A DNA stretch of 64,000 nucleotides from Azospirillum brasilense (lineage in GTDB: Bacteria > Pseudomonadota > Alphaproteobacteria > Azospirillales > Azospirillaceae). The notes under the pieces are model-generated. The model was not told the DNA's origin, searched no databases, and saw only the letters and a list, made by a program, of their open reading frames with translations. Positions 27,349 to 35,321 of this stretch are shown piece after piece (position 1 is the first letter of the stretch; each line of letters opens with the position of its first letter). Where the stretch lies: contig NZ_VITH01000003.1 in assembly GCF_007827815.1 (NCBI RefSeq), positions 248,001-312,000 on the forward strand. The letters are read 5' to 3'. A program made the translations under genes and the position numbers.

Positions 27349-27384
27349 GCATCCACCGAGGCGTCCACCGAGGCGTCCACCGAG
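27349..27384 (+). repeat. Three tandem 12-bp repeats
   Basis: Units gcatccaccgag, gcgtccaccgag and gcgtccaccgag follow each other directly, 27 bases after the kinase stop. The rest of the 216-base gap to the FixK-type gene has cctaggtagtcttacgtacg and other AT-richer sequence and should hold that gene's promoter. Confidence 0.85.
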
Positions 27385-27537
27385 GTCTCCGCAATGGCCC
27401 CTAGGTAGTCTTACGTACGCAAAGCCCCTTAGGTACAAGACCGAACTGCACAGGGTACCTCGCAGCGCATAACTTCGGCTCATCGAGCGGTTGCCCCACA
27501 GGGACGGGCCGCTTCCACGAACGCCGAGGGGCCCGAC

Positions 27538-28269
27538 ATGCACGCTCACACCGCCATCGCCGCCCAGCCGACGCGCGTTCCGCACGGTCATCAGGCCGCC
27601 GTGATGGCGATGCCGCGTGTCGCCCCCTCCCGTCCCGCCGCCGGTTTCGCCGCCAACGACATCGACCCGCTGGCCGCCATCGCCCAGTTCCGGGTGTTCG
27701 ACCGCGAGCAGTCCATCTTCGCCGAGGGCGAGGCCGCCGACGCCGTCTTCCGGGTGGTCGACGGCATGATCCGCCTCTACAAGCTGCTGCCGGACGGGCG
27801 CCGCCAGATCATCGGTTTCCTCCAGGCCGGCGACATGGTCGGGCTGGCCTTCGCCGACCGCTACCTCTACTCGGCCGAGGCGATCACCGCCTCCACCGTC
27901 CAGCGCATCCCGCGCTGCCAGCTCGACGCCCTGCTCGACGCCCAGCCCGCCCTGGCCCGCCGGCTGCTGTCGGTCACCACCTCCGAGCTGGTGGCGGCGC
28001 AGGACCAGATGCTGCTGCTGGGCCGCAAGTCGGCGCTGGAGAAGCTGGCGAGCTTCCTGCTGGCGCTCAGCCGCCGGGCCGGTGCCGGCCGGGCCATCGC
28101 CCTGCCGATGAGCCGTTGCGACATCGCCGACCATCTCGGTCTGACCACGGAAACCGTGTCCCGCGGCTTCACCAAGCTGAAGACCTCGCGCCTGATCCGC
28201 ATCCTGGACGGCGGCCGGGTCGAGCTGCTGGACGCGGAAGCCCTGGCCGAGCTGGCCGAGTGCGCTTGA
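27538..28269 (+). CDS. Crp/Fnr-family regulator, FixK type
   Basis: 243 residues: a cyclic-nucleotide-binding-like beta roll (SIFAEGEAADAVFRVVDGMIRLYKLLPDGRRQIIGFLQAGDMVG) and a C-terminal winged helix with CDIADHLGLTTETVSRGFTKL. The ETVSR recognition helix is that of FNR/FixK, which read TTGAT-N4-ATCAA sites. The N-terminal cysteine cluster of FNR is absent, so it should not sense oxygen itself. A Cys lies just before the DNA-binding helix (SRCDIADHLG), near where FixK2 has a redox-sensitive Cys. A matching site lies upstream of the cyo operon. Confidence 0.88.
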   Translation: MHAHTAIAAQPTRVPHGHQAAVMAMPRVAPSRPAAGFAANDIDPLAAIAQFRVFDREQSIFAEGEAADAVFRVVDGMIRLYKLLPDGRRQIIGFLQAGDMVGLAFADRYLYSAEAITASTVQRIPRCQLDALLDAQPALARRLLSVTTSELVAAQDQMLLLGRKSALEKLASFLLALSRRAGAGRAIALPMSRCDIADHLGLTTETVSRGFTKLKTSRLIRILDGGRVELLDAEALAELAECA

Positions 28270-28382
28270 ACCACGGCGCCTGATCCCCAGCGTTCCGATC
28301 CCCCTCCGCAATCTGGGGAAATCCATTCGGCCGGCCGCAACGTACCCCTTACTCCCTTTGCGTTGCACTGTCAGGCCGAACC

Positions 28383-28757
28383 ATGGAGTCCGTTCCCCAC
28401 ATCCTCGTCGCCGAGGATGAGCGCCTCGAAGCCCTGGCCCTTGCCGACACGCTGGAAGGCCAGGGACTGCGCGTCACGCTGACCCACAACGGGTTGGAAG
28501 CCATCACCGCGCTGGAAAGCGGTCCGGCGTCGCTGCTGATGACCGACCTGCGCATGCCGGTGATGGATGGCAACGAACTGATTCGCCGGACGCGGGCGCG
28601 GCGGCCCGCCCTGCCGGTGATCGTCATGACCGCCGACAGCGGCGCCCTTTGGCACCCCGAGTCCGACCGCCTGCGCGTTCTGCACAAGCCCTTCAGCTTC
28701 CAGGCGGCGATCGGCGCCGTCCGCGCCATGCTCGACCGGGTCGGGACGACCGGATAG
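28383..28757 (+). CDS. Single-domain response regulator (CheY-like receiver)
   Basis: 124 residues, receiver domain only. It has the acidic pocket (VAEDERLEAL), the phosphoacceptor Asp in LLMTDLRMPVMDG, a switch Thr/Ser in VIVMTAD and the conserved Lys in VLHKPF. No output domain follows. It is separated from the FixK-type gene by 113 bases. The partner kinase is not in the neighbourhood. Confidence 0.9.
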   Translation: MESVPHILVAEDERLEALALADTLEGQGLRVTLTHNGLEAITALESGPASLLMTDLRMPVMDGNELIRRTRARRPALPVIVMTADSGALWHPESDRLRVLHKPFSFQAAIGAVRAMLDRVGTTG

Positions 28758-28772
28758 GACCGGGCGTCAGCC

Positions 28773-28961
28773 CTATTCGCCGACGTCGTCCTTGGGGGCG
28801 GCGTTGCGGGGCGGCGGCTCGATCACCGGGCCGACCTTCACGCTGCGGGCGGACAGCGGCACGATGTCGCCGACCGGCATGTAGGAGCCATCGGCCAGTT
28901 GCTGCGCCGGCTCCCACCGGCCCTCGACCTTGATCCAGCGGTAGATGTTGTTGCTGCTCAT
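28773..28961 (-). CDS. Small conserved-looking protein of unknown function (62 aa)
   Basis: 62 residues starting MSSNNIYRWIKVEGRW and ending in an acidic tail. It is hydrophilic, with several Trp and Pro, and no membrane span or known motif. Codon use is normal for the region and a short Shine-Dalgarno-like ggtgac precedes the ATG, which supports coding. It lies downstream of the HU gene but beyond the HU terminator, so it probably has its own promoter. Function unknown. Confidence 0.6.
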   Translation of the reverse strand: MSSNNIYRWIKVEGRWEPAQQLADGSYMPVGDIVPLSARSVKVGPVIEPPPRNAAPKDDVGE

Positions 28962-28990
28962 GTCGTCACCAAGAAATTTGGAAAGACGAA

Positions 28991-29014
28991 AGGGGCGGCG
29001 TTGCCGCCGCCCCT
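28991..29014 (-). terminator. Terminator of the first HU gene
   Basis: Perfect 10-base-pair stem (aggggcggcg with cgccgcccct) and a four-base loop, 33 bases past the HU stop. The minus strand continues ttcgtctttc, a moderate T-rich tail. Confidence 0.75.
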
Positions 29015-29047
29015 TCATCCGATACAAGGATCGTCCTTGCGGAAGGC

Positions 29048-29332
29048 TTACTCGGCCTTGCCGTTGACGGCGTCCTTGAGGGCCTTGCCGGCGGAGAACT
29101 TCGGCGCCTTGGAGGCGGCGATCTTGATCTCCGCACCGGTCTGCGGGTTGCGGCCCGTGCGCTCGCCGCGCTCGGCGATCTCGAACTGGCCGAAGCCCGG
29201 CAGCTTGACCGTCTCCCCCTTGACCAGCGCGTCCTGCAGGCTTTCCAGAACCGCATCCAGCGCCTTGCCGGCGTCGGCCTTGGTGCCGCCCAGCTTGCCG
29301 GCGATCGCGTCGATGAGATCGGCCTTCGTCAT
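29048..29332 (-). CDS. hup: HU DNA-binding protein, copy 1
   Basis: 94 residues, nucleoid-associated protein of the HU/IHF family. MTKADLIDAIAGKLGGTKADAGKALDAVL forms the helical dimer body, and GRNPQTGAEIKI is the DNA-intercalating arm with its Pro. The protein is identical to that of the gene at 39414-39698. The DNA differs at only five third-base or silent positions that I can count, and the upstream region is also alike. The ATG follows aggggagtaggga. It is divergent from the ECF sigma gene. Confidence 0.97.
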   Translation of the reverse strand: MTKADLIDAIAGKLGGTKADAGKALDAVLESLQDALVKGETVKLPGFGQFEIAERGERTGRNPQTGAEIKIAASKAPKFSAGKALKDAVNGKAE

Positions 29333-29467
29333 TCCCTACTCCCCTTGTTCATGGAGGAACCCCAGCATTCTCCAGGGCTCCAGGCGCTTCTGACCTACTC
29401 CGCCCCGCGTCCGCGCGCAAGCCAATCCCGTGGCGATTTTTTCCCCCGGAGCGGATTAAGCCACGGC

Positions 29468-30058
29468 ATGATCCGTATGCCGAGTGTGAAGAACCAATCC
29501 GGGACGGTGATGAAAGACGAGCTGGGACAGCATTTGGACGTTCTGCGGCGCTACGCCCTGGTCCTGATGCGCGACCCCGACCAGGCGGAGGACCTCGTCC
29601 AGGAGGCGCTCGTCAAGGCCATCGAGGGGGCGTCGTCCTTCACGGACGGGCGCGACCTGCGCAAGTGGCTGCTCGCCATCGTCCACAACACGTTCGTGGA
29701 CCGCTGGCGGCGCCAGCAGGCCGAACGCCAAGCGACCGGCGAGCTCAGTTCGATGGCGGAGGAAGGCTCCCCGCCCGCGCAGTTGAGCCACGTCCATCTC
29801 GGCCAGACCATCGCGGCCCTGATGACCTTGCCGGTCGAACAGCGGGAGGCCCTGGTGCTGGTGGCGCTCGACGGCATGTCCTACCGGGACGCCGCGGAGT
29901 GCCTGGGCATCCCCGTGGGCACCCTGATGTCCCGTCTGGGCCGTGCGCGCGACGCGCTGCGGGCCAAGACGGGTGGCGGGCGCCAGCCGGCGTCAGACCA
30001 GTCCGACCGAACTCCATCAGACCGGGTCCAGCGCCCCCCGTTGCGCGTGGTGAAATGA
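29468..30058 (+). CDS. ECF sigma-70 family RNA polymerase sigma factor
   Basis: 196 residues from ATG ATC CGT; a second ATG at 29510 (MKDELGQHL) is an equally possible start. Region 2 is clear (LRRYALVLMRDPDQAEDLVQEALVKAI, then LRKWLLAIVHNTFVDRWRRQQ) and region 4 too (LPVEQREALVLVALDGMSYRDAAECLGIPVGTLMSRLGRARDAL). Its stop overlaps the start of the next gene (ATGA), which encodes the likely anti-sigma factor. The signal sensed is unknown. Confidence 0.93.
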   Translation: MIRMPSVKNQSGTVMKDELGQHLDVLRRYALVLMRDPDQAEDLVQEALVKAIEGASSFTDGRDLRKWLLAIVHNTFVDRWRRQQAERQATGELSSMAEEGSPPAQLSHVHLGQTIAALMTLPVEQREALVLVALDGMSYRDAAECLGIPVGTLMSRLGRARDALRAKTGGGRQPASDQSDRTPSDRVQRPPLRVVK

Positions 30059-30948
30059 CGATGAACGAACCGATCAGCGACATCGACCTGAACGCCTATG
30101 TGGACGGCGAGCTTGACGCGCAACGCCGCATCGAGGTGGAAGCCTATCTGGAGGCCAACCCGGAGGAGGCCGCCCGCGTCATGCACGACATGCGGGTGCG
30201 CGACGAGATCCGCCTGTTCATCGCCGGCCCGGCCGTGGAAAAGGCGGAGCCGGAGATGGCCGCGCCCGAACCGGTTGCTTCCCCGGCTCCCGCCGCGGCC
30301 CAGCCGGCTGTCGGCGCCGGCGCGCCGCTGCCGCGTCGCAAGCAGTGGGGCGCGCTGTGGCGCCGCCCGGCGGCGGAGCTGATGAACCGGGCGCGGGCGC
30401 GCGCCGCCAACGGCTCAGGCCGCGGGCGGCGGGCCGTCGCGGCTCTCTGCCTCGTCGGGCTCGGCTGGACGGCGCACAGCGCGGTGTCGTCCCTGTCGGT
30501 CAACCCCGTCGCAACGGCCCACGCGGCCACCCACTACATCACCATCGCGGCGCAGACCCACCAGCAGGCGCTGCACAGCGGAATCGACTTCAAGCCCTTC
30601 GCCGACGCCGCCCAATCCCTGGTCAACCGGCTCGCCCCCGCCAACCCGGAGGTCGCGGTGCCGATCCCGCAGCTCGACATCGGGCAGGCGCCGGACGGGC
30701 TGCGCACGGTGGCCTGGGACGGCGGAGTCGCGGTGCAGGCGGCCTACCGCCACGGCGGGTCGCAGTTGATCACGCTGTTCGCCAGCGAGGTCGACCGCTT
30801 CGCCGTCACCGAACCCCAGGCGGAGCGCATCGGCAACGTCTCGGTCGCCTACTGGCAGGTCGGGACGACGGTCTACGCGCTGTGCGGCGAGCAGTCGGAA
30901 AAGGAAATCCTGGCCCACGCCCGCGACGCCCGCATGGCGTGGTTCTGA
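30055..30948 (+). CDS. Anti-sigma factor, membrane-anchored
   Basis: 297 residues. The N-terminal anti-sigma domain (DIDLNAYVDGELDAQRRIEVEAYLEANPEEAARVMHDM) resembles those of zinc-free proteobacterial anti-sigma factors. A Pro/Ala linker and a single membrane span (about 128-148, AVAALCLVGLGWTAHSAVSSL) lead to a periplasmic domain of about 145 residues. It overlaps the sigma gene by ATGA, the usual arrangement for a sigma and its inhibitor. The outer domain contains one Cys and no recognised ligand motif. Confidence 0.85.
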   Translation: MTMNEPISDIDLNAYVDGELDAQRRIEVEAYLEANPEEAARVMHDMRVRDEIRLFIAGPAVEKAEPEMAAPEPVASPAPAAAQPAVGAGAPLPRRKQWGALWRRPAAELMNRARARAANGSGRGRRAVAALCLVGLGWTAHSAVSSLSVNPVATAHAATHYITIAAQTHQQALHSGIDFKPFADAAQSLVNRLAPANPEVAVPIPQLDIGQAPDGLRTVAWDGGVAVQAAYRHGGSQLITLFASEVDRFAVTEPQAERIGNVSVAYWQVGTTVYALCGEQSEKEILAHARDARMAWF

Positions 30949-31008
30949 TCCAAGCGCGCTGAACGACAAGCCTCTGAACGATAAGCATCCGAAGGACATG
31001 GTGAGACA

Positions 31009-31731
31009 ATGAGCGGACCCTTCTACGGCAACCAATTCGGCAGCGCAGCGCCGGCCTATGGCGCGGCGTTCGACGAGGGCCTGCGCAAGCACATGCTGCG
31101 GGTCTACAATTTCATGATGCTCGGCCTTGGCGTGACCGGTCTGGTGGCGCTGTTCGTGGCGAGCACGCCGGCGCTGTACGTGCCGATCTTCACGACCCCG
31201 CTGAAGTGGGTGGTGATGCTGGCGCCGCTGGCCTTCATCATGGTGCTGTCCTTCCGCTTCCACGCGATGTCGGCGACCGCGTTGCAGGGGCTGTTCTGGG
31301 CCTTCTGCGCGGTGATGGGCGTGTCGATGGCGTCGATCTTCCTGGTCTTTACCGGGGCCAGCGTGGCGCGGGTGTTCTTCATCACCGCGGCGATGTTCGC
31401 GGCGATGAGCCTGTGGGGCTACACCACCAAGGCCGACCTGTCGAAGATGGGCTCGTTCCTGATGATGGGCCTGATCGGCATCGTCATCGCCAGCCTCGTC
31501 AACATCTTCGTCGGCTCCAGCGCGCTGCAGTTCGCCATCTCGGTGATCGGCGTGGTGATCTTCACCGGCCTGACCGCCTACGACACCCAGCGCATCAAGG
31601 AAGAATACGCCGAGGGCCATGGCCACGAGGGCAACACCAAGCTCGCCGTCATGGGCGCCCTCTCGCTCTACCTCAACTTCATCAACCTCTTCCAGATGCT
31701 CCTCCAGCTCATGGGCAACCGCGAGGAGTAA
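31009..31731 (+). CDS. Bax inhibitor-1/YccA family membrane protein
   Basis: 240 residues with seven predicted membrane spans and the family ending (YDTQRIKEEYAEGH). Members form pH-sensitive calcium leak channels or interact with FtsH. The opening GAAFDEGLRKHMLRVYNFMMLGLGVTGLVAL is typical for alphaproteobacterial members. It is a single gene closed by a strong terminator. Confidence 0.93.
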   Translation: MSGPFYGNQFGSAAPAYGAAFDEGLRKHMLRVYNFMMLGLGVTGLVALFVASTPALYVPIFTTPLKWVVMLAPLAFIMVLSFRFHAMSATALQGLFWAFCAVMGVSMASIFLVFTGASVARVFFITAAMFAAMSLWGYTTKADLSKMGSFLMMGLIGIVIASLVNIFVGSSALQFAISVIGVVIFTGLTAYDTQRIKEEYAEGHGHEGNTKLAVMGALSLYLNFINLFQMLLQLMGNREE

Positions 31732-31763
31732 GGCGCGCTTCCATCCGGCGCACCGCCTGCCAG

Positions 31764-31796
31764 AAAGGGCCGGCCGCTTCCCGCGGCCGGCCCTTT
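31764..31796 (+). terminator. Strong intrinsic terminator after the BI-1 gene
   Basis: A 14-base-pair perfect stem (aaagggccggccgc with gcggccggcccttt), a five-base loop and the T-rich tail ttctttctt. The A-run before the stem means it can also work for the minus-strand gene that ends at 31803. Confidence 0.95.
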
Positions 31797-31802
31797 TCTT
31801 TC

Positions 31803-32291
31803 TTACGGCTTGCCCGTTGCCGGCGCGGCGTCCGGCTTGGGCGGATACTCCACCGACACGATGTGCAGGGAGTTGTTCGGGAAGGAGCAGGCCGCGTCCG
31901 GCGCCACCTGGGATGCCGGATCGAAGGCGTAGGGACGGGGGGAGCGGCCAGCCGTCGCCCCGCTCCTCCCTCCAGCCGCCCCGGCCGCCGCCGTCTGCAC
32001 GCCCGGCCCGGTCACCCGCGACGTCCAGGGCGCCCCGGTGAAGACACCCGGCGTCGATTCCTCCGCCCACAGCCACAGCACGCGGGTGCCCACCGGCTGT
32101 GGCTGCGTGAAGGAGTGCAGCACCCGCTCGCAGGTCTCCCGGTCCATGTTGTGGATCGCCCGTTCGACCACCGTGTTCTCCGTCCGGGGCGTCCATCGCG
32201 ACAGCAGCAGCGAGCCGAGGGCCACGCTGACCGCCACCCCGCCCAGCGAGCAGGCGACCACCAGCCGGAAACTGCCGTCGTCCTTTGCCAT
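31803..32291 (-). CDS. Membrane-anchored protein of unknown function (162 aa)
   Basis: 162 residues, start at ATG GCA AAG preceded by ggcggagtcacgg; longer in-frame starts exist but lack a ribosome site. One membrane span near the N-terminus (FRLVVACSLGGVAVSVALGSLLLS), then a soluble part with two Cys (ETCERVL and DAACSFPNNSLH) and Pro-rich stretches. No family was recognised. It shares a terminator region with the convergent BI-1 gene. Confidence 0.6.
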   Translation of the reverse strand: MAKDDGSFRLVVACSLGGVAVSVALGSLLLSRWTPRTENTVVERAIHNMDRETCERVLHSFTQPQPVGTRVLWLWAEESTPGVFTGAPWTSRVTGPGVQTAAAGAAGGRSGATAGRSPRPYAFDPASQVAPDAACSFPNNSLHIVSVEYPPKPDAAPATGKP

Positions 32292-32397
32292 TCCGTGACT
32301 CCGCCGTCGATTGCCCATGCCCCCTCCGCCGACACGCCTCGTTCCCCTGCCCCGCTCGGCACTGTCCCACACGGCAAGGCCGGCCCGGAACGCCGAA

Positions 32398-32423
32398 AAG
32401 GGGACCACGCGCGTGGTCCCCTT
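32398..32423 (-). terminator. Terminator of the OxlT-type gene
   Basis: A perfect 13-base-pair self-complementary stem (aaggggaccacgc with gcgtggtcccctt) 25 bases past the stop, followed on the minus strand by ttttcggcg. Confidence 0.85.
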
Positions 32424-32447
32424 CCGGTCGATCCGCTGAGGCGGAGG

Positions 32448-33776
32448 TTACGGGCTGGCCGCCGCCGTGACCGGACCCGTGCCCTGCTGGGCGGCGAGTT
32501 CGGCGTTGCGAGCATGGTGCTTGCGCAGCATGGGCCGCAGGACGGTGATGGCGCAGACCGCCGCGAACAGATCCATGGTGGCGCAGATGTAGAGCACGGT
32601 CGCCCAGGTGCCGGTGGCTTCCATCAGCAGGTTGCCCAGCGGGACCAGGAGGGCCGCGATGCCCTTGGCGCAGTACAGCACGCCGTAGATCTTCGCCGCA
32701 TGCTTGGTGCCGAAGGTGTCCGCCGAGGTCGCGCTGAACAGGCTGTACACTTCGCCCCAGGCCAGGAACACCATGCCCGACAGGATCAGGAACATGATCG
32801 GGTCGTGGCCGAAGCGGCTGAGCATCAGGATGCCGATGCCTTCGAAGGTGAAGGCGATGAACATCGTCGCTTCACGGCCGATGTGGTCGGAGATGAAGCC
32901 GAACAGCGGACGGGAGATGCCGTTCATCACGCGGTCGAGCATCAGCGCGAAGGGCAGAGCCGCCATGGTGATGCCGAACAGGCTGATCGGGGCTTCCTTC
33001 ACGCCCAGATCGTGGGCGATCACGCCGAGCTGGGCCACCGCCATCAGACCGCCCGACACGGTGCAGATGAACATGACCATCATGACCCAGAAGACCGGCG
33101 TCTGCAGCGCTTCCTTCAGCGTGTAGTCGCGGCGGGACTGCAGGACCTTGGTCGAGGACTTCACCTGATCCTTCTGCGGGGCGCGCAGGAAGAAGGCAGC
33201 GGCGATGATGATCGTGCCCTGCAGCAGGCCGAACCAGAAGAAGGCCGCCTGATAGCCCGAGGAGTGGATCATGTTGGCGATCGGCAGGATGGTCAGGGCC
33301 GAGCCGGCGCCGTAGCCGCCCGCGGTCAGGCCGACGGCGAGGCCGCGCTTGTCCGGGAACCACTTGATGGCGCTGTTGACGCAGGTGGCGTAGACGCAGC
33401 CGACGCCGACGCCGCCGATGGCCGAGCCGACATAGAGCATGCCAAGCGAGCCGGCGTAGCTGTCGATGATCCAGGAAAGGCCGGTCATCACGCCGCCGAA
33501 GGCGACGATGACGCGGGGGCCGTAACGGTCGATGAAGTAGCCTTCGATGGGGGTCAGCCAGGTCTGGACGACGACGAAGACGGTGAAGGCGGTCTGGATC
33601 GAAGCGCGGGTCCAGCCATGGGTGGCCTGGATTTCCGGCACGAACAGCGTCCAGGCATACTGGATGTTGGCCGCGGCCACCATACAGACGATGCCGACGA
33701 CGATCTGCATCCAACGCGCGCCTTCGGAAATGGGCGCCTGCTTGCCGCCAGGCGGTGCAGCGATGGACTGACTCAT
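32448..33776 (-). CDS. MFS transporter, oxalate/formate antiporter (OxlT) family
   Basis: 442 residues, start at ATG AGT CAA after a good ribosome site (ggggaggaagagta); longer forms are rejected. Twelve spans are predicted. Family features: MQIVVGIVCMVAAANIQYAWTLFVPEI, the loop IDRYGPR, FPDKRGLAVGLTAGGYGAGSA, and KIYGVLYCAKGIAALL, where the Lys in the eleventh span matches the substrate lysine of OxlT. It probably exchanges dicarboxylates such as oxalate for formate, but many members have other substrates. No oxalate decarboxylase genes are adjacent. Confidence 0.85.
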   Translation of the reverse strand: MSQSIAAPPGGKQAPISEGARWMQIVVGIVCMVAAANIQYAWTLFVPEIQATHGWTRASIQTAFTVFVVVQTWLTPIEGYFIDRYGPRVIVAFGGVMTGLSWIIDSYAGSLGMLYVGSAIGGVGVGCVYATCVNSAIKWFPDKRGLAVGLTAGGYGAGSALTILPIANMIHSSGYQAAFFWFGLLQGTIIIAAAFFLRAPQKDQVKSSTKVLQSRRDYTLKEALQTPVFWVMMVMFICTVSGGLMAVAQLGVIAHDLGVKEAPISLFGITMAALPFALMLDRVMNGISRPLFGFISDHIGREATMFIAFTFEGIGILMLSRFGHDPIMFLILSGMVFLAWGEVYSLFSATSADTFGTKHAAKIYGVLYCAKGIAALLVPLGNLLMEATGTWATVLYICATMDLFAAVCAITVLRPMLRKHHARNAELAAQQGTGPVTAAASP

Positions 33777-34093
33777 TACTCTTCCTCCCCAATGCGGTGA
33801 TCGAACACTCAACTCAGCCGGGCGGGGCCGATGGTTGTTGTCGCATTGCCTTTCTTTGGGGCTTGCGTGCCCTTCGCATCTTGGCAGGAGCACCACCGCC
33901 ACCGTTGGGAGAGGCTTGGTGTTCCGCATTTCGTACTTGGTATACCACACAATCAGCGGAACACAACATCCGTTTCAGGAATCACAGCACAATTAATCCT
34001 CGCTGTCGCAACTATCGTTGAAGGTATGCGCTGCGCAAGGCCAGCATCAGCGACACTTCACTTTCGTACTATGACTTCGAAATAACAAAAAAA
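33777..34093. other. Long leader/intergenic region upstream of the OxlT-type gene
   Basis: About 317 bases, lower in GC than the flanking genes. It contains the TGGTATACCA palindrome and, at its right end, the A-run that reads as the T-tail of the 34094-34119 hairpin on the minus strand. No convincing open frame was found on either strand. Confidence 0.5.
33938..33947. promoter_or_regulatory. TGGTATACCA palindrome, possible GntR-type operator
   Basis: Perfect 10-base palindrome within the sequence cttggtataccacac, 162 bases upstream of the OxlT-type start. FadR-subfamily GntR regulators bind TGGT-N-ACCA sites of this form. No gntR gene is in the window. Confidence 0.45.
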
Positions 34094-34119
34094 AGGCCGC
34101 GCCAAAGCAGGCGCGGCCT
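34094..34119 (-). terminator. Intrinsic terminator with no annotated gene before it
   Basis: A perfect 10-base-pair stem (aggccgcgcc with ggcgcggcct), a six-base loop and, on the minus strand, a run of eight or nine T. It is one of the best intrinsic terminators in the window, yet no protein gene ends here on the minus strand. It therefore points to a short untranslated transcript. Confidence 0.85.
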
Positions 34120-34340
34120 CTGATTGAGTTCGCTTCACTTACGATCACAACAGTGGAGAAGCCGTTACACCAAGAACGGCTGTTCCAATCTTACAGAACT
34201 TCAGATCATCAGCAACCTCGTCGTCGATCTAATCTGCATGCCCTGTACGAATCGGAAATAAACAATCCGGAGACCCAAATCACACCAAGGCCGTCCGACC
34301 TCCTTATCCCCTCTTCACTCAGTTTACGGTCCGGCGCGCC
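34094..34340 (-). ncRNA. Candidate small RNA ending at the 34094 terminator
   Basis: The 200-odd bases upstream of the terminator on the minus strand are clearly AT-richer than neighbouring genes and have no reading frame longer than about 24 codons with a sensible start. A purine-rich patch (gataaggaggtcgg) occurs within it. The 5' end is unknown and the coordinate is a guess. A leader or a very small peptide gene are alternatives. Confidence 0.35.
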
Positions 34341-34553
34341 GCTTAATCCCGTACCCCCTCAAAAAAAAGTTCGGCTGGCAAATTATTCGCTCCAGCGACC
34401 ATCGATGAGGCGTTGGAGCCGTCGCGCCGGCGGTGTCTTCCGTCCTGAGTCCGGCCGCGTGGAACAGAAGGCGTGCGCAACCTGTTGTTGGGGGCGTCCG
34501 ACCGCCTTTCCGGCTGCCGGCAACGCCACCGCCCGCCATAAACGGGAGCCGCC

Positions 34554-34787
34554 ATGAACCGCCGCCAATCCCAGGGCCCGTTACCGGACCCCGTCCGCTT
34601 CCCAGCACGCCCCGCCGCCAACCCGCCCCTGCCCGATCCCGGCGCAAAGCGGCGGGAGATCGCCATGTTCCTGATCCTGGCGGTGGTGATCTGGCCGATC
34701 CTGTCGGTCGCCATTGTGGGCGGCTACGGCTTCCTGGTCTGGATGTCGCAACTCATCATGGGTCCGCCCGGTCCGCCCCCGGTCTGA
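34554..34787 (+). CDS. napE: NapE, small membrane protein of periplasmic nitrate reductase
   Basis: 77 residues with a single span (AMFLILAVVIWPILSVAIVGGYGFLVWM), matching NapE in size and in the sequence KRREIAMFLILAVVIWP. NapE is found at the head of nap operons; its role is unclear. A cgggag ribosome site precedes the ATG. The region from 34341 to 34553 should hold the nap promoter; I saw no clear FNR box there. Confidence 0.9.
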   Translation: MNRRQSQGPLPDPVRFPARPAANPPLPDPGAKRREIAMFLILAVVIWPILSVAIVGGYGFLVWMSQLIMGPPGPPPV

Positions 34788-34799
34788 GGGGGCGACGCC

Positions 34800-35321
34800 A
34801 TGGCCGATGACCACGTCGACTTGGGGCGGCGAGGCTTTCTGCGCGGACAGCGCCGCGCCGCGCCGGCGCCGCTGCGCCCGCCCTGGTCCCGCGCGGACCG
34901 CTTCACCGATCTGTGCACGCGCTGCGGCGCCTGTGCCGAGGCCTGCCCGGAGGGGATCGTCCGCCGGGGCGACGGCGGCTTTCCGGAAATCGATTTCCGA
35001 CGCGGTGAATGCAGCTTCTGCGCCGCCTGCGCCGACGCCTGCCCAGAAGCGGTCTTCGACCGCGCCGCCGCCCGCCCCTGGACGCTGACGGCGCGGATGG
35101 CGCCGTCCTGCCTCGCCATGAACCGCATCGTCTGCCGGAGCTGCCGCGACGCCTGCCCGGAATCGGCCATCCGCTTCGCCCTGGCGCCGGGCGGCGTGGC
35201 GGTTCCCACGGTGGAGGACGGCGCCTGCACCGGATGCGGCGCCTGCCTGGCCGCCTGCCCCGCCGACGCCGTCACCCTGCACCCAGCGGAGACCGTCCAT
35301 GAGACCGTCCAAGCATCCTGA
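34800..35321 (+). CDS. napF: NapF, ferredoxin-type protein
   Basis: 173 residues with four Cys clusters for 4Fe-4S centres: CTRCGACAEACP, CSFCAACADACP, a shorter CRSCRDACP preceded by an extra Cys, and CTGCGACLAACP. The N-terminal LGRRGFLRGQ is conserved in NapF. It is cytoplasmic and helps maturation of NapA. It overlaps napD by 23 bases. Confidence 0.93.
   Translation: MADDHVDLGRRGFLRGQRRAAPAPLRPPWSRADRFTDLCTRCGACAEACPEGIVRRGDGGFPEIDFRRGECSFCAACADACPEAVFDRAAARPWTLTARMAPSCLAMNRIVCRSCRDACPESAIRFALAPGGVAVPTVEDGACTGCGACLAACPADAVTLHPAETVHETVQAS

Noticed and set aside
27349..27384. Possible start of a CRISPR array
   Set aside because: Units are only 12 bases, directly adjacent with no spacers, and there are no cas genes.
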